A DNA stretch of 64,000 bases from Flavobacterium branchiarum (GCF_030409845.1 NZ_JAUFQQ010000003.1:1116001-1180000), one strand, 5' to 3'. Positions 43,581-53,406 are shown, numbered from the stretch's first letter. Translations and numbers: made by a program. Notes: generated from the sequence alone by a model not told the origin.

Positions 43581-43618
43581 AAAAAATGGCATAAGTTTAA
43601 ATCCTTATGCCATTTTTT
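43581..43618. terminator. Intrinsic terminator after rho
   Basis: AAAAAATGGCATAAG (43581-43595) pairs perfectly with 43604-43618 around an 8-base loop, and T follows. A second partial ATGCCAT copy occurs at 43620-43626. Confidence 0.85.
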
Positions 43619-43637
43619 TTATGCCATATTGTTACAA

Positions 43638-43795
43638 GAGTAAAGAGTAAAGAGTAAAGAGTAAAGAGTAAAGAGTAAAGAGTAAAGAGTAAAGAGTAAA
43701 GAGTAAAGAGTAAAGAGTAAAGAGTAAAGAGTAAAGAGTAAAGAGTAAAGAGTAAAGAGTAAAGAGTAAAGAGTAAAGAGTAAAGAGTAAAGAGT
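43638..43795. repeat. Perfect 7-bp tandem repeat, about 22.6 copies
   Basis: The unit GAGTAAA repeats without error for 158 bases. A 60-codon frame on the minus strand (43619-43801) is an artefact of the repeat and encodes only LYSLLFT units. Such perfect arrays expand and contract by slippage. Confidence 0.95.
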
Positions 43796-43800
43796 TAGCA

Positions 43801-43841
43801 AAAAAAAAGTGTCAAATTCTACGAATTTGACACTTTTTTTT
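43801..43841. terminator. Strong hairpin with 19-bp perfect stem between two microsatellites
   Basis: 43801-43819 pairs exactly with 43823-43841 around a TAC loop. The stem holds AGTGTCAAATTC and has A/T runs at both ends, as in a bidirectional terminator. It lies 5 bases after the 7-bp array and 3 bases before the 8-bp array. Confidence 0.85.
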
Positions 43842-43844
43842 TGC

Positions 43845-44016
43845 TAAAAATCTAAAAATCTAAAAATCTAAAAATCTAAAAATCTAAAAATCTAAAAATC
43901 TAAAAATCTAAAAATCTAAAAATCTAAAAATCTAAAAATCTAAAAATCTAAAAATCTAAAAATCTAAAAATCTAAAAATCTAAAAATCTAAAAATCTAAA
44001 AATCTAAAAATCTAAA
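43845..44016. repeat. Perfect 8-bp tandem repeat, 21.5 copies
   Basis: The unit TAAAAATC repeats for 172 bases without error and stops at the base before the stop codon of the M28 peptidase (44017-44019). The same unit occurs a few times beside the four-helix-bundle gene near 1470-1490. Confidence 0.95.
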
Positions 44017-45033
44017 TTATTTTTTATCAACTACTGGTCTGTTTTCTCTATTAGCTAAATCCCAAGCTATTACAAATGCCAATTGAGTTCTTTTTGTTAA
44101 AGCATCATACTCAATTTTTTCAGGTCTATCCCCTTTTTTGTGGTAATCTTCATGAACTCCATTGAACAAAAACACAGAAGGAATACCAAGTTTAGCAAAA
44201 TTATAATGATCAGAGCGCTCATAAAAATGATTTGGGTCTTTTGGATCATTGAATTTAAAATCTAAATCGATCTTAGTATATTTTTCGTTTTGAGCTACTA
44301 CAATATTATGCAAATCGCTAGATAGTCTATCGGCACCAATTACATAAACGTAATTATTTGAATTTGCATGTTCTACATCGCGACGTCCGATCATGTCGAT
44401 ATTAAGATCTGCTATTGTATTTGCTATTGGGAACAATGGATTTTCTGAGTAAAAACGTGAACCATGTAAGCCGTGCTCTTCTCCGGTAACGTGTAAGAAA
44501 AGGATAGAACGTTTTGGACCGTGCCCATCTTTTTTTGCTTTGGCAAATGCCTGAGCCATTTCTAGCAAGGCTACTGTTCCAGATCCATCATCATCGGCTC
44601 CATTATAGATGTCACCATTTTTCATTCCTACGTGATCATAATGAGCTGAAAGTACTACTATTTCATCTGGTTTCTCTGTTCCTTCAATATACGCCCAAAT
44701 GTTTTCTGAATCAGGTAAGTTTTGGTTTCTTTTCGCATTTAAGTACGATGCAGGAATGTGTTGGTAATAATCTTTTGCTCCTTTAGGAAAAGTAACTTTA
44801 TCTTTTTTATATTGATCGATAAGATAAAGACCAGCTTTTTTTTGTCCTTTAGAGCCTGTTTCTCTTCCTTCCATTTCATCTGAAGCTACAATATAAAGGT
44901 GCTTTTTTAAATCAGCAGCTGTTATAGTGTTTATATATTTGGTTGGATCTGAATTATCTTTTGCAACGACACCTTGAGTGTTTTTGCATGAAAACGCCGA
45001 AGCGATTAATAATAGAATTGTGATTTTTTTCAT
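44017..45033 (-). CDS. M28 family metallopeptidase, lipoprotein
   Basis: A 338-aa exported zinc aminopeptidase-type enzyme. A lipoprotein signal ends in SAFSC (Cys about 16). Zinc-ligand motifs are LSAHYDHVG, then YNGADDDGSG, then a TGEEHGLHGS catalytic-Glu block, and a DMIGRRD segment. It probably removes N-terminal amino acids from peptides at the cell envelope. A second M28 gene lies at 51257-52759. Its stop codon abuts an 8-bp tandem repeat. Confidence 0.93.
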   Translation of the reverse strand: MKKITILLLIASAFSCKNTQGVVAKDNSDPTKYINTITAADLKKHLYIVASDEMEGRETGSKGQKKAGLYLIDQYKKDKVTFPKGAKDYYQHIPASYLNAKRNQNLPDSENIWAYIEGTEKPDEIVVLSAHYDHVGMKNGDIYNGADDDGSGTVALLEMAQAFAKAKKDGHGPKRSILFLHVTGEEHGLHGSRFYSENPLFPIANTIADLNIDMIGRRDVEHANSNNYVYVIGADRLSSDLHNIVVAQNEKYTKIDLDFKFNDPKDPNHFYERSDHYNFAKLGIPSVFLFNGVHEDYHKKGDRPEKIEYDALTKRTQLAFVIAWDLANRENRPVVDKK

Positions 45034-45040
45034 ATTTGGT

Positions 45041-46105
45041 TTAGTGTATATTTATGAATGTGTAAAATGCATATAGTATCAGTAAAAATAAGATAAAAAA
45101 TGAATTTATGAAGAGTAATATCATGCTTTTAAAAAATGATATTGTTCTTGTTTCTCCATAAAATCGGTGATGTGCAGGGAAAAAATAATAGAACATCCAT
45201 GCTAACCCTATAAAAGTTATAAAATTAATTATAGTGTTTACAAAAGTAGAATCTATTAAATTGCCTATTTTGTTAATCGAGAATAGAATTAAAAAAAGGA
45301 GCAATAGAAACGAAAAATAATGCAGGGTAAAGATGCCGTGATCAAAATAATACCAACGTTTTTTATTATGAAAAAGCCATAAGAAGAATGCGAAAAATGG
45401 CATGATGATAAATAAAATTTTAGGGATATTATGTATAAAGTTTTCTATGAATTTATTGATTGCTTGTTTACCTGTGTTTTGATCTTTTATAACTTGCACT
45501 TTTCGGTTTATCCAATAACTAAAATCGGAAAGTTTTTCAGATTTTGTGCCATATTTTTGAACTGAGTCTAATTCTCTAACTGATTTATAACCAAATTTGA
45601 TTAAACTTCCCTTTTGTGATTTGGGATTATTCAATACCTCTTGGATATCTTTTTTGTCTTCGTCAGATATTGTATTAGAGTCTAATAGGACTTTAATGTC
45701 TTTGTTGTTTTTTAGTGTATCTCTTATAACTGAAGTTTGTTTCTGGATACTATCAGAGTCAAAAGTCTCATTTACATCATCATTCACATGAACTGGAAAC
45801 ATTGCAATTAAAAGAAAAGTAACAAAACTTATAAAGATGTATAAACGAACTGGCGCTAAATAGGACAAGCGTTTTCCCGAAAGGTATTCTTTAGTTAGTG
45901 CAGATGGTTTAAATAAAAGGTTTTTGATAGTACGCCAAAAAGCGTTCTCATAATGCGTTAAATCTTCAAAAAAATGAATAAATAAATGGTGGAATGTTTT
46001 TCGAGTATCAGTGTTTTCTTGTCCACAATTGGGACAAAATTTTTGTTCAACAACATGCCTGCAATTTAGGCAGGTTTTATCTTTTCTTAAAGCACTTTTT
46101 GACAT
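45041..46105 (-). CDS. DUF3667 membrane protein, copy 1
   Basis: A 354-aa protein with an N-terminal zinc ribbon (CLNCRHVVEQKFCPNCGQ). The conserved FHHLFIHFFEDLTHYE region follows, then about five membrane helices, one near 87-105 and the rest in the C-terminal half. The middle region (about 110-210) is soluble and variable. Function is unknown. It is a tandem paralogue of the gene at 46202-47266, with nearly identical first 105 residues and a conserved C-terminus. Confidence 0.9.
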   Translation of the reverse strand: MSKSALRKDKTCLNCRHVVEQKFCPNCGQENTDTRKTFHHLFIHFFEDLTHYENAFWRTIKNLLFKPSALTKEYLSGKRLSYLAPVRLYIFISFVTFLLIAMFPVHVNDDVNETFDSDSIQKQTSVIRDTLKNNKDIKVLLDSNTISDEDKKDIQEVLNNPKSQKGSLIKFGYKSVRELDSVQKYGTKSEKLSDFSYWINRKVQVIKDQNTGKQAINKFIENFIHNIPKILFIIMPFFAFFLWLFHNKKRWYYFDHGIFTLHYFSFLLLLFLILFSINKIGNLIDSTFVNTIINFITFIGLAWMFYYFFPAHHRFYGETRTISFFKSMILLFINSFFILFLLILYAFYTFINIH

Positions 46106-46201
46106 AAAGAATTTGGTTTGTTTTTTTTGGTTTGAGATAGTTATGATTTTTTTAAGACTTCATTTTTTAAAAAAAAAGTTTTTGAATATTCGAATGAATG
46201 T

Positions 46202-47266
46202 TTAGTGTATATTAATGAATGTATAAAATGCAAATACAAATAGCAAAAATAGCATGAAAAGCATATTTATGAATAACAATACGATGCTTTTAAGAAATGA
46301 GACTGTTCTTGTTTCTCCATAAAAACGGTGATGTGCAGGAAAAAAATAATAGAACATCCACACTAACCCTATAAATGTTAAAAAATTAATTACAGCGTCA
46401 ATAAAAGAGGAGTTTATTAAAGCGCCTATTTTTCCAATTGAAAATAGAAACAAAAACAGTAGTAATAGAAACGAAAAATAATGTAAGGTAAATATACCGT
46501 GGTCAAAATAATACCAACGTTTTTTGTTATGTAAAAGCCATGAAAAGAATGCAAAAAGAGGCATAATAATAAATAAAACTTTTGGTAAATTATGTATAAA
46601 AGATTGTATGAATTTATCGAGAGCTTCTGCAGCGGTGTTTTGATCTTTTATAATTTGAATTTTTCTATTTATCCAATAGCCAAAATCCGAAAGCTTCTCC
46701 GATTTTGTGCCATATTTTTGGATTGAATCTAATTGTTCAAGAGATTTATATCCAACTTGTATAAAACTTCCATTTTTCGATTTGGGCTTACCAATGCTCA
46801 CATGAAATGCATTTTTTTCATCTTTTGATATTGTACCAGTGTTAAATTCTATTTTTACTTCTTCGTTGTTTTTTAGTGAATCATTTATGATTGAAGCTTG
46901 TTTTTGGATATTTTCGGTACTAAAAGCTTTATTTATACTATGATCCACATGGATTGGGAACATTGCTATTAGAAGAAAAGTAACAAAACTAATGAAGATG
47001 TATAAACGCACTGGTGCTAAATACGACAAACGTTTGCCAGAAAGGTATTCTTTAGTTAGTGCCGCTGGTTTAAATAAAAGATTTCTAATTGTGCGCCAAA
47101 AAGCATTTTCATAATGCGTTAAATCTTCAAAAAAATGAATAAATAAATGATGGAATGTTTTTCGAGTATCAGCGTTTTCTTGTCCACAATTGGGACAAAA
47201 TTTTTGTTCAACAACATGTCTACAATTTAGGCAGGTTTTATCTTTTCTTAAAGTGCTTTTTGACAT
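46202..47266 (-). CDS. DUF3667 membrane protein, copy 2
   Basis: Same length (354 aa) and plan as copy 1: an N-terminal zinc ribbon, an envelope-spanning helical C-terminal half and a divergent soluble middle. Upstream sequences of the two genes (for example AAAGAATTTGGTTTG) also match, showing that the duplication included the leader. Divergence is concentrated at about residues 110-190. Confidence 0.9.
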   Translation of the reverse strand: MSKSTLRKDKTCLNCRHVVEQKFCPNCGQENADTRKTFHHLFIHFFEDLTHYENAFWRTIRNLLFKPAALTKEYLSGKRLSYLAPVRLYIFISFVTFLLIAMFPIHVDHSINKAFSTENIQKQASIINDSLKNNEEVKIEFNTGTISKDEKNAFHVSIGKPKSKNGSFIQVGYKSLEQLDSIQKYGTKSEKLSDFGYWINRKIQIIKDQNTAAEALDKFIQSFIHNLPKVLFIIMPLFAFFSWLLHNKKRWYYFDHGIFTLHYFSFLLLLFLFLFSIGKIGALINSSFIDAVINFLTFIGLVWMFYYFFPAHHRFYGETRTVSFLKSIVLLFINMLFMLFLLFVFAFYTFINIH

Positions 47267-47307
47267 AAAGAATTTGGTTTGGTTTTTTGGTTAGAAATAG
47301 TTTAGGG

Positions 47308-48081
47308 CTATTTCTTTAAGACTTCATTTAAAAAAAGTTTTAAATGTTCAAATGAGCGTTTTGCGGCTTTTTCATTATAAGCAGCCCCTTTAGAATTGTC
47401 ATTTCCTGCTTCGGGGTTAGTAAAAGAGTGTACAGCATTTGCATAATAAACCATTTGCCAGTCGGCTTTGGTATCACGCATTTCTTGTTGAAAAGAATCA
47501 ATTTCTTCTTTTGAAACATAAGGATCATCTGCACCGTGACAAACTAAAACTTTTGTGGTAATAGGTTGTGCTGGACGCTTACTATTTTTTCCTAAGCCAC
47601 CATGAAATGAAACAACTCCTTGAACATTGAGATGACCTCTTGCCGCTTCAAGAGCACCTGTTCCTCCAAAGCAATACCCTATTATAACCGTATTGTTAAC
47701 ATTAGCACCAGATTTTACTAATTGTTGTAAGGCTAGGTTGATTCTATTTTGATAAATACTAAAATTGTTTTTGTAATACCCAGACAGTTTACCAGCTTCT
47801 GTATTATCGTTCGGATAGTTTCCTTGTCCATAAATATCTGCAATGAAAACATGATAACCTAGGTTGGCTAGGTCTTCTGCAATTTCTTTTGATGCATTAT
47901 CTATTCCCTTCCAAGCTGGAAGTATTAAAATCCCAGGGTTTTCATTACTTTTTGTTGTCGGACTTATGGCTAGTCCATTTAAAACTTGACTACCATCTGT
48001 ATATTTTACGGGTTTCAATTGTGCATTCATAATGTTGCAAAAAAGTAAAGAAGTGAATAAGAATAGGGGGAATGTTTTCAT
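47308..48081 (-). CDS. Dienelactone hydrolase family protein, secreted
   Basis: A 257-aa alpha/beta hydrolase with a signal peptide (about 1-20, ending MNAQ). The nucleophile elbow is GYCFGGTGALE near 135-145, with Cys in place of Ser as in dienelactone hydrolases. The acid is likely in HGADDPYV near 184 and the base in NAVHSFT near 215. It cleaves small esters or lactones. Its export suggests an envelope substrate, which is unknown. Confidence 0.9.
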   Translation of the reverse strand: MKTFPLFLFTSLLFCNIMNAQLKPVKYTDGSQVLNGLAISPTTKSNENPGILILPAWKGIDNASKEIAEDLANLGYHVFIADIYGQGNYPNDNTEAGKLSGYYKNNFSIYQNRINLALQQLVKSGANVNNTVIIGYCFGGTGALEAARGHLNVQGVVSFHGGLGKNSKRPAQPITTKVLVCHGADDPYVSKEEIDSFQQEMRDTKADWQMVYYANAVHSFTNPEAGNDNSKGAAYNEKAAKRSFEHLKLFLNEVLKK

Positions 48082-48172
48082 AGTTTCATAAATTTAAACA
48101 AATATTAGAAATTTAATGTTAAAAAAAAATTTGAAAAATAAATTTCTTCCAAGTTTTTAGATCAGGTAAAAA

Positions 48173-50374
48173 TTAGTTACCAGGATGATATGTTTTTTCA
48201 GCATTTTTAATAACGTCTTCTTTGTAAAACAAGACTTCTTTAAATATTCCTTTTTGGTACATTTCGGCTTGGTCAATAAAGTGCTTTGAATTAGGGTCTC
48301 CGCTATTTCCTCCAGCCAATAATGATTTTGCTTTTATTTTGTTACCAAATTCAACTGCACAAACAAAGCTATTGCCGTTATATCCGTAACGCTTTTTGGA
48401 GTCATTTTGAAAGCTACTTTTGTATGAAGGTAAACTACCCCAAGAGCCAGGACCAAAAGCAATTGGTAAGCTTGGTTTAGAATCGTCATATTTTAGATCA
48501 ATAGCACCGCTAGAGCGTTGAAAACGATTAATTTCACCCCAAGCTACTTTCCATGTTCCCCATTTTGATTTTAGTTCTTTTAAAACCGATTGTAATTGTG
48601 GGATTACTTGTTCTGTAGTTGCATTTTTTGCAAAATTTTTGGTATTTTCAACCTGATCCAATTCACCTTCATCAATATAGGCTTTTTGGATAATTGGATC
48701 TAATTTGTATGCCCATTCGACTGCTAATGTTGTTGCTACAGAATTTTCATTAGCATAGTAATCCCAATCTTTTAGAATAGCAATTGATTCGGCTAGAGCA
48801 GCATATTCAGGATCTGTAATTTTTAAGTTTTTTTCAAAAACAGTAATTAAACTTGGAATCAAAATTTCGAAAATAGATAATTTAGTGTCATATCCTTCGG
48901 CAATTACTTTGTCTAAGGTGTAATTGTTTCCTTTGCTAAATAATCGGACAGCATTTACTCCTCTAAAATTTTCGCCATCTGGAGCCATATAAGGCAAGAA
49001 GTTTTCTTTTTTCGGGCTGTTGTCTCCTGCAACTGTATACGGGGTAGAATTACAGTTTTGAAGCCATCCATTTGCAGGATTATATAAGTGTACAGTTTCA
49101 TTTACTTCGTGCAAGCCTTTCCATTGTGTTGATGAAACTGAGCCATCGACTACTTTTGACCAATTGAGTTTTTTGTCTCTTATCGGGATAAAGTTCCCAT
49201 GCCAGTATGCTATGTTTCCTTTGTTATCGGCATAAACGGTATTGTTAGAAGTATTGGCTTTTAAATCCATTGCTTTTTTATAGTCTTCAAAATTAGTGGA
49301 CTTTGTTCTTACCCAGCTCTGAACAAGACTTGTCATCGACCGATTATTCGATTTTAAGCTAATCCATTTTCCATCACGTTGTGCCATAATTGGGCCGTTA
49401 TTGGTGAAATACGTTTTGAATTTTTTAGGAACTAATTTTCCATTTTCAGCGTAACTGATTGTGATTTCCTTTTCGATAATCGGCAGTAGCTTTTTATCAT
49501 ATTCATAAAAGATTTTGTTGTTTTTGCGAACAATTTTTTCGGCATACATATCAGCAACATCTACATTTGAAGAGGTATGCATCCAGCCACAGTTCTCATT
49601 AAAACCTTGGTAAACAAAAAACTGTCCCCAAGTTACGGCTCCATACACATTTAAACCTTCTTCGCTTGTTACTTGGACTTCGGGTCTAAAATAAAAAGTA
49701 GTATGCGGATTGATGTATAAAATAGCATTCCCGTCGACTGTTTTTGATGGAGAAAACGCAAAGCCATTTGAGCCTGTTTGTACATTTTTTTCTCTTTCTA
49801 CATAGGCTACTTTGTCATTGTTTCCAGAGTAAAACGCTTTTAATTCTCCAGTTGTAAGGTCAGCAGTACTTATAGCCCCGATACTTCCATCTGTCCAGAG
49901 TAAAGGAAACCAAGGTTCAAAATGTGTTAAAAGCGCTGGTTTTACTTCAGGGTGTTTGTGTAGATAAAAGTTGATCGCATCGGCATAGCTATTTAGAAGT
50001 TTTTTAAGCCAGACAGGAGCTTTTTTATAATCTGCTTTTGCCTCTTGAGTATCAATTAAAAGGCGTATTTCTAAATCATTATATAAAACCGCTTGTCCTT
50101 TTATTTCAGAAAGACGCCCGAGTTTTTCGATATAATTCATTTCGATTCGTTTAAAGTCGTCTTCGCATTGTGCGTAAAGCAAACCAAAGACGGCATCGGC
50201 ATCGGTTTTCCCATAAACATGTGGAATTCCCCAATTGTCTCTAATTATAGTAACTTGCTGTGCTAGTTTTTCAAGACGACTAATCTCTTTTGGATTTATT
50301 TTTTGTGCCGTAATTTGTAAGCTTATGCAAGAAACAAAAAAGCTTATTTTTATTATTTTAATGTAATCGAACAT
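48173..50374 (-). CDS. Penicillin acylase family (Ntn-hydrolase) protein
   Basis: A 733-aa exported precursor of the S45 family. After a signal sequence comes an alpha region (about 25-200). The autocatalytic Ser 202 lies in the QTGSNGFAFSP segment, where cleavage should free the beta-chain N-terminus. Beta-chain motifs include INPHTTFYFRPEV and NGWLQNCNSTPYTV. Such enzymes hydrolyse N-acyl amides, acyl-homoserine lactones or beta-lactam side chains. The gene ends 2 bases before the cyanophycinase-type gene's neighbour region, so they are probably co-transcribed. Confidence 0.9.
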   Translation of the reverse strand: MFDYIKIIKISFFVSCISLQITAQKINPKEISRLEKLAQQVTIIRDNWGIPHVYGKTDADAVFGLLYAQCEDDFKRIEMNYIEKLGRLSEIKGQAVLYNDLEIRLLIDTQEAKADYKKAPVWLKKLLNSYADAINFYLHKHPEVKPALLTHFEPWFPLLWTDGSIGAISTADLTTGELKAFYSGNNDKVAYVEREKNVQTGSNGFAFSPSKTVDGNAILYINPHTTFYFRPEVQVTSEEGLNVYGAVTWGQFFVYQGFNENCGWMHTSSNVDVADMYAEKIVRKNNKIFYEYDKKLLPIIEKEITISYAENGKLVPKKFKTYFTNNGPIMAQRDGKWISLKSNNRSMTSLVQSWVRTKSTNFEDYKKAMDLKANTSNNTVYADNKGNIAYWHGNFIPIRDKKLNWSKVVDGSVSSTQWKGLHEVNETVHLYNPANGWLQNCNSTPYTVAGDNSPKKENFLPYMAPDGENFRGVNAVRLFSKGNNYTLDKVIAEGYDTKLSIFEILIPSLITVFEKNLKITDPEYAALAESIAILKDWDYYANENSVATTLAVEWAYKLDPIIQKAYIDEGELDQVENTKNFAKNATTEQVIPQLQSVLKELKSKWGTWKVAWGEINRFQRSSGAIDLKYDDSKPSLPIAFGPGSWGSLPSYKSSFQNDSKKRYGYNGNSFVCAVEFGNKIKAKSLLAGGNSGDPNSKHFIDQAEMYQKGIFKEVLFYKEDVIKNAEKTYHPGN

Positions 50375-50376
50375 AG

Positions 50377-51240
50377 TTATTTGATGTTAAATTTTTGTCC
50401 AGCAGTATAAATACTCATTTGAAGATTCTCTATTGAAATTAGATTGTTGTTTTTAGCTTTCACAATTCCTTTAGGATTTCTAACCACAATAACTTCGCTA
50501 TCACCTGCAACTTCAACTTGATTGTTTCTAACAATAATTGCAGTGGCTTCATCAATTCCGATTCCTGTTAAAGTTGGGAACTCAACTAAAGCAGTTAGAA
50601 GTCGGTTGTAACGATTTCTTTTTAAAAAATGCTGATCGATAATAGCTGTTTTTAGTAAACCTAAACCCTCTGAAGTTTCTAGGTTATTGTATCTAATATT
50701 ATCAAAAGTTCCTGAATATTCTTTTTGCAATTTTTGATTTCCAGTTATCATTTTCTCCGACATAACTGCTGCGCCTGCACTTGTGCCCGAAATGGTACTT
50801 CCGTTTTCATACGCTTTTTTTATAGCAGTTTTTATTGGTGTATTCTGAACAATATCCATAAATCGTGATTGATCGCCTCCACTTATAAAAATTAGTTTTG
50901 CTTTTTGTAGCGAGTCAGTTAAGGTTTTATTTTGTGCTGTTTCTTTATTAAAATTGAGCATGACAATTGGGTTTGTTGTCAATTTTAGCATTTGTGTTTT
51001 AAAAAAGATAAAAGAACTATCTGGTTCTTCACTTGACATTGGTAAAACAACGATGTAATCTTTTTTAGTTAAGTCGGCAACGTTTATGACTTGTCTCATT
51101 AAATTGTCGGATCGGTCTCCTCCTCCAATTATAAAAAGTTTTCCTTTGGGTGATTGTGCCTGAAGGAAGCAACTCATGAATAGGAGTGAAATCAATAATG
51201 GTGTTTTTGACAAGTATTTGAATAGTAGCTGGTTTTTCAT
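50377..51240 (-). CDS. Secreted cyanophycinase-family (S51) peptidase
   Basis: A 287-aa exported serine peptidase. After a signal peptide (about 1-29) it has IIGGGDRSDN, then FISGGDQSRF, the nucleophile Ser 154 in SGTSAGAAVM, and the cyanophycinase-like DQHFLKRNRYNRLLTAL and GIGIDEATAI blocks. Cyanophycinases release beta-Asp-Arg dipeptides from cyanophycin. Many Bacteroidota relatives act on other isoaspartyl or peptide substrates, so the substrate is a suggestion only. Confidence 0.9.
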   Translation of the reverse strand: MKNQLLFKYLSKTPLLISLLFMSCFLQAQSPKGKLFIIGGGDRSDNLMRQVINVADLTKKDYIVVLPMSSEEPDSSFIFFKTQMLKLTTNPIVMLNFNKETAQNKTLTDSLQKAKLIFISGGDQSRFMDIVQNTPIKTAIKKAYENGSTISGTSAGAAVMSEKMITGNQKLQKEYSGTFDNIRYNNLETSEGLGLLKTAIIDQHFLKRNRYNRLLTALVEFPTLTGIGIDEATAIIVRNNQVEVAGDSEVIVVRNPKGIVKAKNNNLISIENLQMSIYTAGQKFNIK

Positions 51241-51256
51241 GGTTTATTTGGTTTAG

Positions 51257-52759
51257 TTAAGGTATAGTTGCAATAAATCTTAAGAGCGATGTATTTACTA
51301 TAAAAAGAACATCTTTTATTTTTTCTAAATCTACTTTTGAGGCTACATCTCGCATGGAGTGGTAATCTTCATGAAAACCACTGAAATAAGTCATAATAGG
51401 AATTCCTTTTTCAGAAAAAGACGCATAATCACTTCCGGTATGTCCGTTGGTTTCCCAAAGATCGAGTGTAAAAGGTTTTGAAAGTTTACTGTTGCTATAA
51501 TTTACAATTTCCTTTAAATAACCCGTTTCTTTTTGTGTTCCAATACTTAAAACGCGGTGGGTTTTATCTTCTGGAGCACTTCTGGAAATCATATCCATAT
51601 TAACAGCAAGCAGTATTTTTTGTTTTTTAAGATCAAAATTATCAATGAAATATTGACTTCCTAAAAGGCCCATTTCTTCTGCAGTCCATGAAGCAAATAA
51701 GATGTTGCATGGCGGTTTTATTTTTGATTCAGACCAGTTTTTGGCTAAAGCCAACATTCCGGAAACGCCCGATGCATTATCGTCAGCTCCATTATAGATT
51801 GTATCATTTTTAATTCCTAAATGGTCATAATGTGCACCTACAATAATAGTTTTGGTGCTATCTTTTCCTCGAATCATTCCTAAAACATTACGAACAGGAA
51901 AAGTTTTTGAATTTAGGGCTATTGTGAAATTAACTTTCGTGTTTTTTAATAGAATAGAAGCTGTTTTTAATTTCTTTGCGGCATCTTTTTCAACTGATTC
52001 GATTGAAATACCAGTTCCAGAAAAAAGTTTTTCGGCCGCTGATTTACTTAATTTAAAAATTGGAATTGATGTTGTAGTTCTGGTTTCTAAAGAATGAAAA
52101 ATCTCCTTTTCTTTAGAATTTTTAGGTTTGTAATCCCCGTTTGTATCTATGATAATTAGTGCAATTGCACCTCTGTTTATAGCCGTTTGTAGCTTGATTT
52201 CTTCTAAATTATTCTCTTCTGGAAATAACTTTATAAATTTTTTATAGGTTACCGAAGTGCTGTCCTGATGACCTGGAAATCCTTTTAAAACAACGATAAT
52301 TTTCCCTTTTACATTTATGTTTTTATAATCATCATAGTCTTCTTTGGGAATAGTTAATCCATAACCCGCAAAGACAATTTGTGCTTCATTTTGTAATGAT
52401 TGCGCTATTGGGGTGACTTGAAAATCATTATCGGAAGAGAGTTGGATTTTTTCTGTGCTTCCTTTTATTATTTCAAAGGTTGTTTTATTTACGGTATGTT
52501 CACGGATTTTAAAGTCTTGAAAATAACCAGATTTTGAATAGTAAGGAATTAATTGATACTGTTGCATCATCGAAGCAATATAATCAGAAGCCATAAATCC
52601 TCCTTTTTGAGTTGCTCCTCGACCTTCCATCCAATCTGAAGCTAAAAAGGAAAGTGTTCCTGAAAAATCACTTTTGGATGGATTTGAAATTGTAGTTTGC
52701 GAAAACATGACTGATTTACAGAGTAATAAAAATACTGATAAAAGAAATTGTGATCGCAT
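51257..52759 (-). CDS. M28 family metallopeptidase with PA domain, secreted
   Basis: A 500-aa exported enzyme. A signal peptide (about 1-20) and a protease-associated domain (about 100-245, VFAGYGLTIP onward) precede the zinc peptidase. The latter shows VGAHYDHLGI, YNGADDNASGVSG, WTAEEMGLLGSQ and a DMISRSAP segment. It probably trims peptides. Its start lies 23 bases after the Lrp gene's stop, so both may share transcription. Confidence 0.93.
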   Translation of the reverse strand: MRSQFLLSVFLLLCKSVMFSQTTISNPSKSDFSGTLSFLASDWMEGRGATQKGGFMASDYIASMMQQYQLIPYYSKSGYFQDFKIREHTVNKTTFEIIKGSTEKIQLSSDNDFQVTPIAQSLQNEAQIVFAGYGLTIPKEDYDDYKNINVKGKIIVVLKGFPGHQDSTSVTYKKFIKLFPEENNLEEIKLQTAINRGAIALIIIDTNGDYKPKNSKEKEIFHSLETRTTTSIPIFKLSKSAAEKLFSGTGISIESVEKDAAKKLKTASILLKNTKVNFTIALNSKTFPVRNVLGMIRGKDSTKTIIVGAHYDHLGIKNDTIYNGADDNASGVSGMLALAKNWSESKIKPPCNILFASWTAEEMGLLGSQYFIDNFDLKKQKILLAVNMDMISRSAPEDKTHRVLSIGTQKETGYLKEIVNYSNSKLSKPFTLDLWETNGHTGSDYASFSEKGIPIMTYFSGFHEDYHSMRDVASKVDLEKIKDVLFIVNTSLLRFIATIP

Positions 52760-52782
52760 CTTTTCAAATTTATTAAGGTTGA

Positions 52783-53235
52783 TTATAAAGTAATATTTCG
52801 CTTAAAAGCACAACCTAATTCAATAATAGAATCAGTTTTAGCAATTCCAGGAATACTATCAATTTTTTCATAGAGTATTTTTCTCATGTGTTCATGATTG
52901 GTAGCTATGATTTTTATGTAAAGGGTGAATGAGCCTGTTACAAAATAACATTCGGTAATTTCTGGAATTTCTTTTAAGGCTTGTATTACGCGATCGGAAT
53001 CTGAATCTTTGTTAAGAGTAATTCCTGTAAATGATGCCCAATCGTATCCAATTTTTTTCTCATTTACAACAGGTTTAATTCCAGTTAAAATACCATTGTC
53101 AATTAGTCTGTTAACTCGTTGATGGACCATCGTGTTCGAAATTTTCAGTGTCGAAGCGATAGAGGAGAAGGCCATTCTGCCATCTTTCTCTAACTCTTTT
53201 ATGATGCTAATATCGAATTCGTCTAATATATCCAT
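52783..53235 (-). CDS. Lrp/AsnC family transcriptional regulator
   Basis: A 150-aa regulator with an N-terminal winged helix (LDEFDISIIKELEKDGRMAF, then ISNTMVHQRVNRLIDNGIL) and a C-terminal RAM ligand-binding domain (ITECYFVTGSFTLYIKI). Members sense amino acids. It is divergent from rocD across a 231-base gap, so ornithine or arginine control of rocD is a likely but unproven role. Confidence 0.93.
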   Translation of the reverse strand: MDILDEFDISIIKELEKDGRMAFSSIASTLKISNTMVHQRVNRLIDNGILTGIKPVVNEKKIGYDWASFTGITLNKDSDSDRVIQALKEIPEITECYFVTGSFTLYIKIIATNHEHMRKILYEKIDSIPGIAKTDSIIELGCAFKRNITL

Positions 53236-53406
53236 TGTTTTCTTTTGAATTAAAAATGAGTGTTTCTGTTAGTTATAAAAGTAATTATTTTTTATGATTT
53301 TCAAATAGGACAAACCAGAATAGTTCTATTTAAATATGACTTAATTTTGTGTTAATAAAGTTTATATTTTGTAAAATAAATAAATTTTGAGTCATAATAA
53401 CTTTTA

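Noticed and set aside
43619..43801. 60-codon frame made of LYSLLFT units
   Set aside because: It is a translation of the 7-bp tandem repeat. A 21-base period yields a 7-residue repeat, and there is no independent evidence of expression.
43638..44016. CRISPR-like array
   Set aside because: The units are 7 and 8 bases with no spacers and no cas genes nearby. It is a pair of microsatellites.
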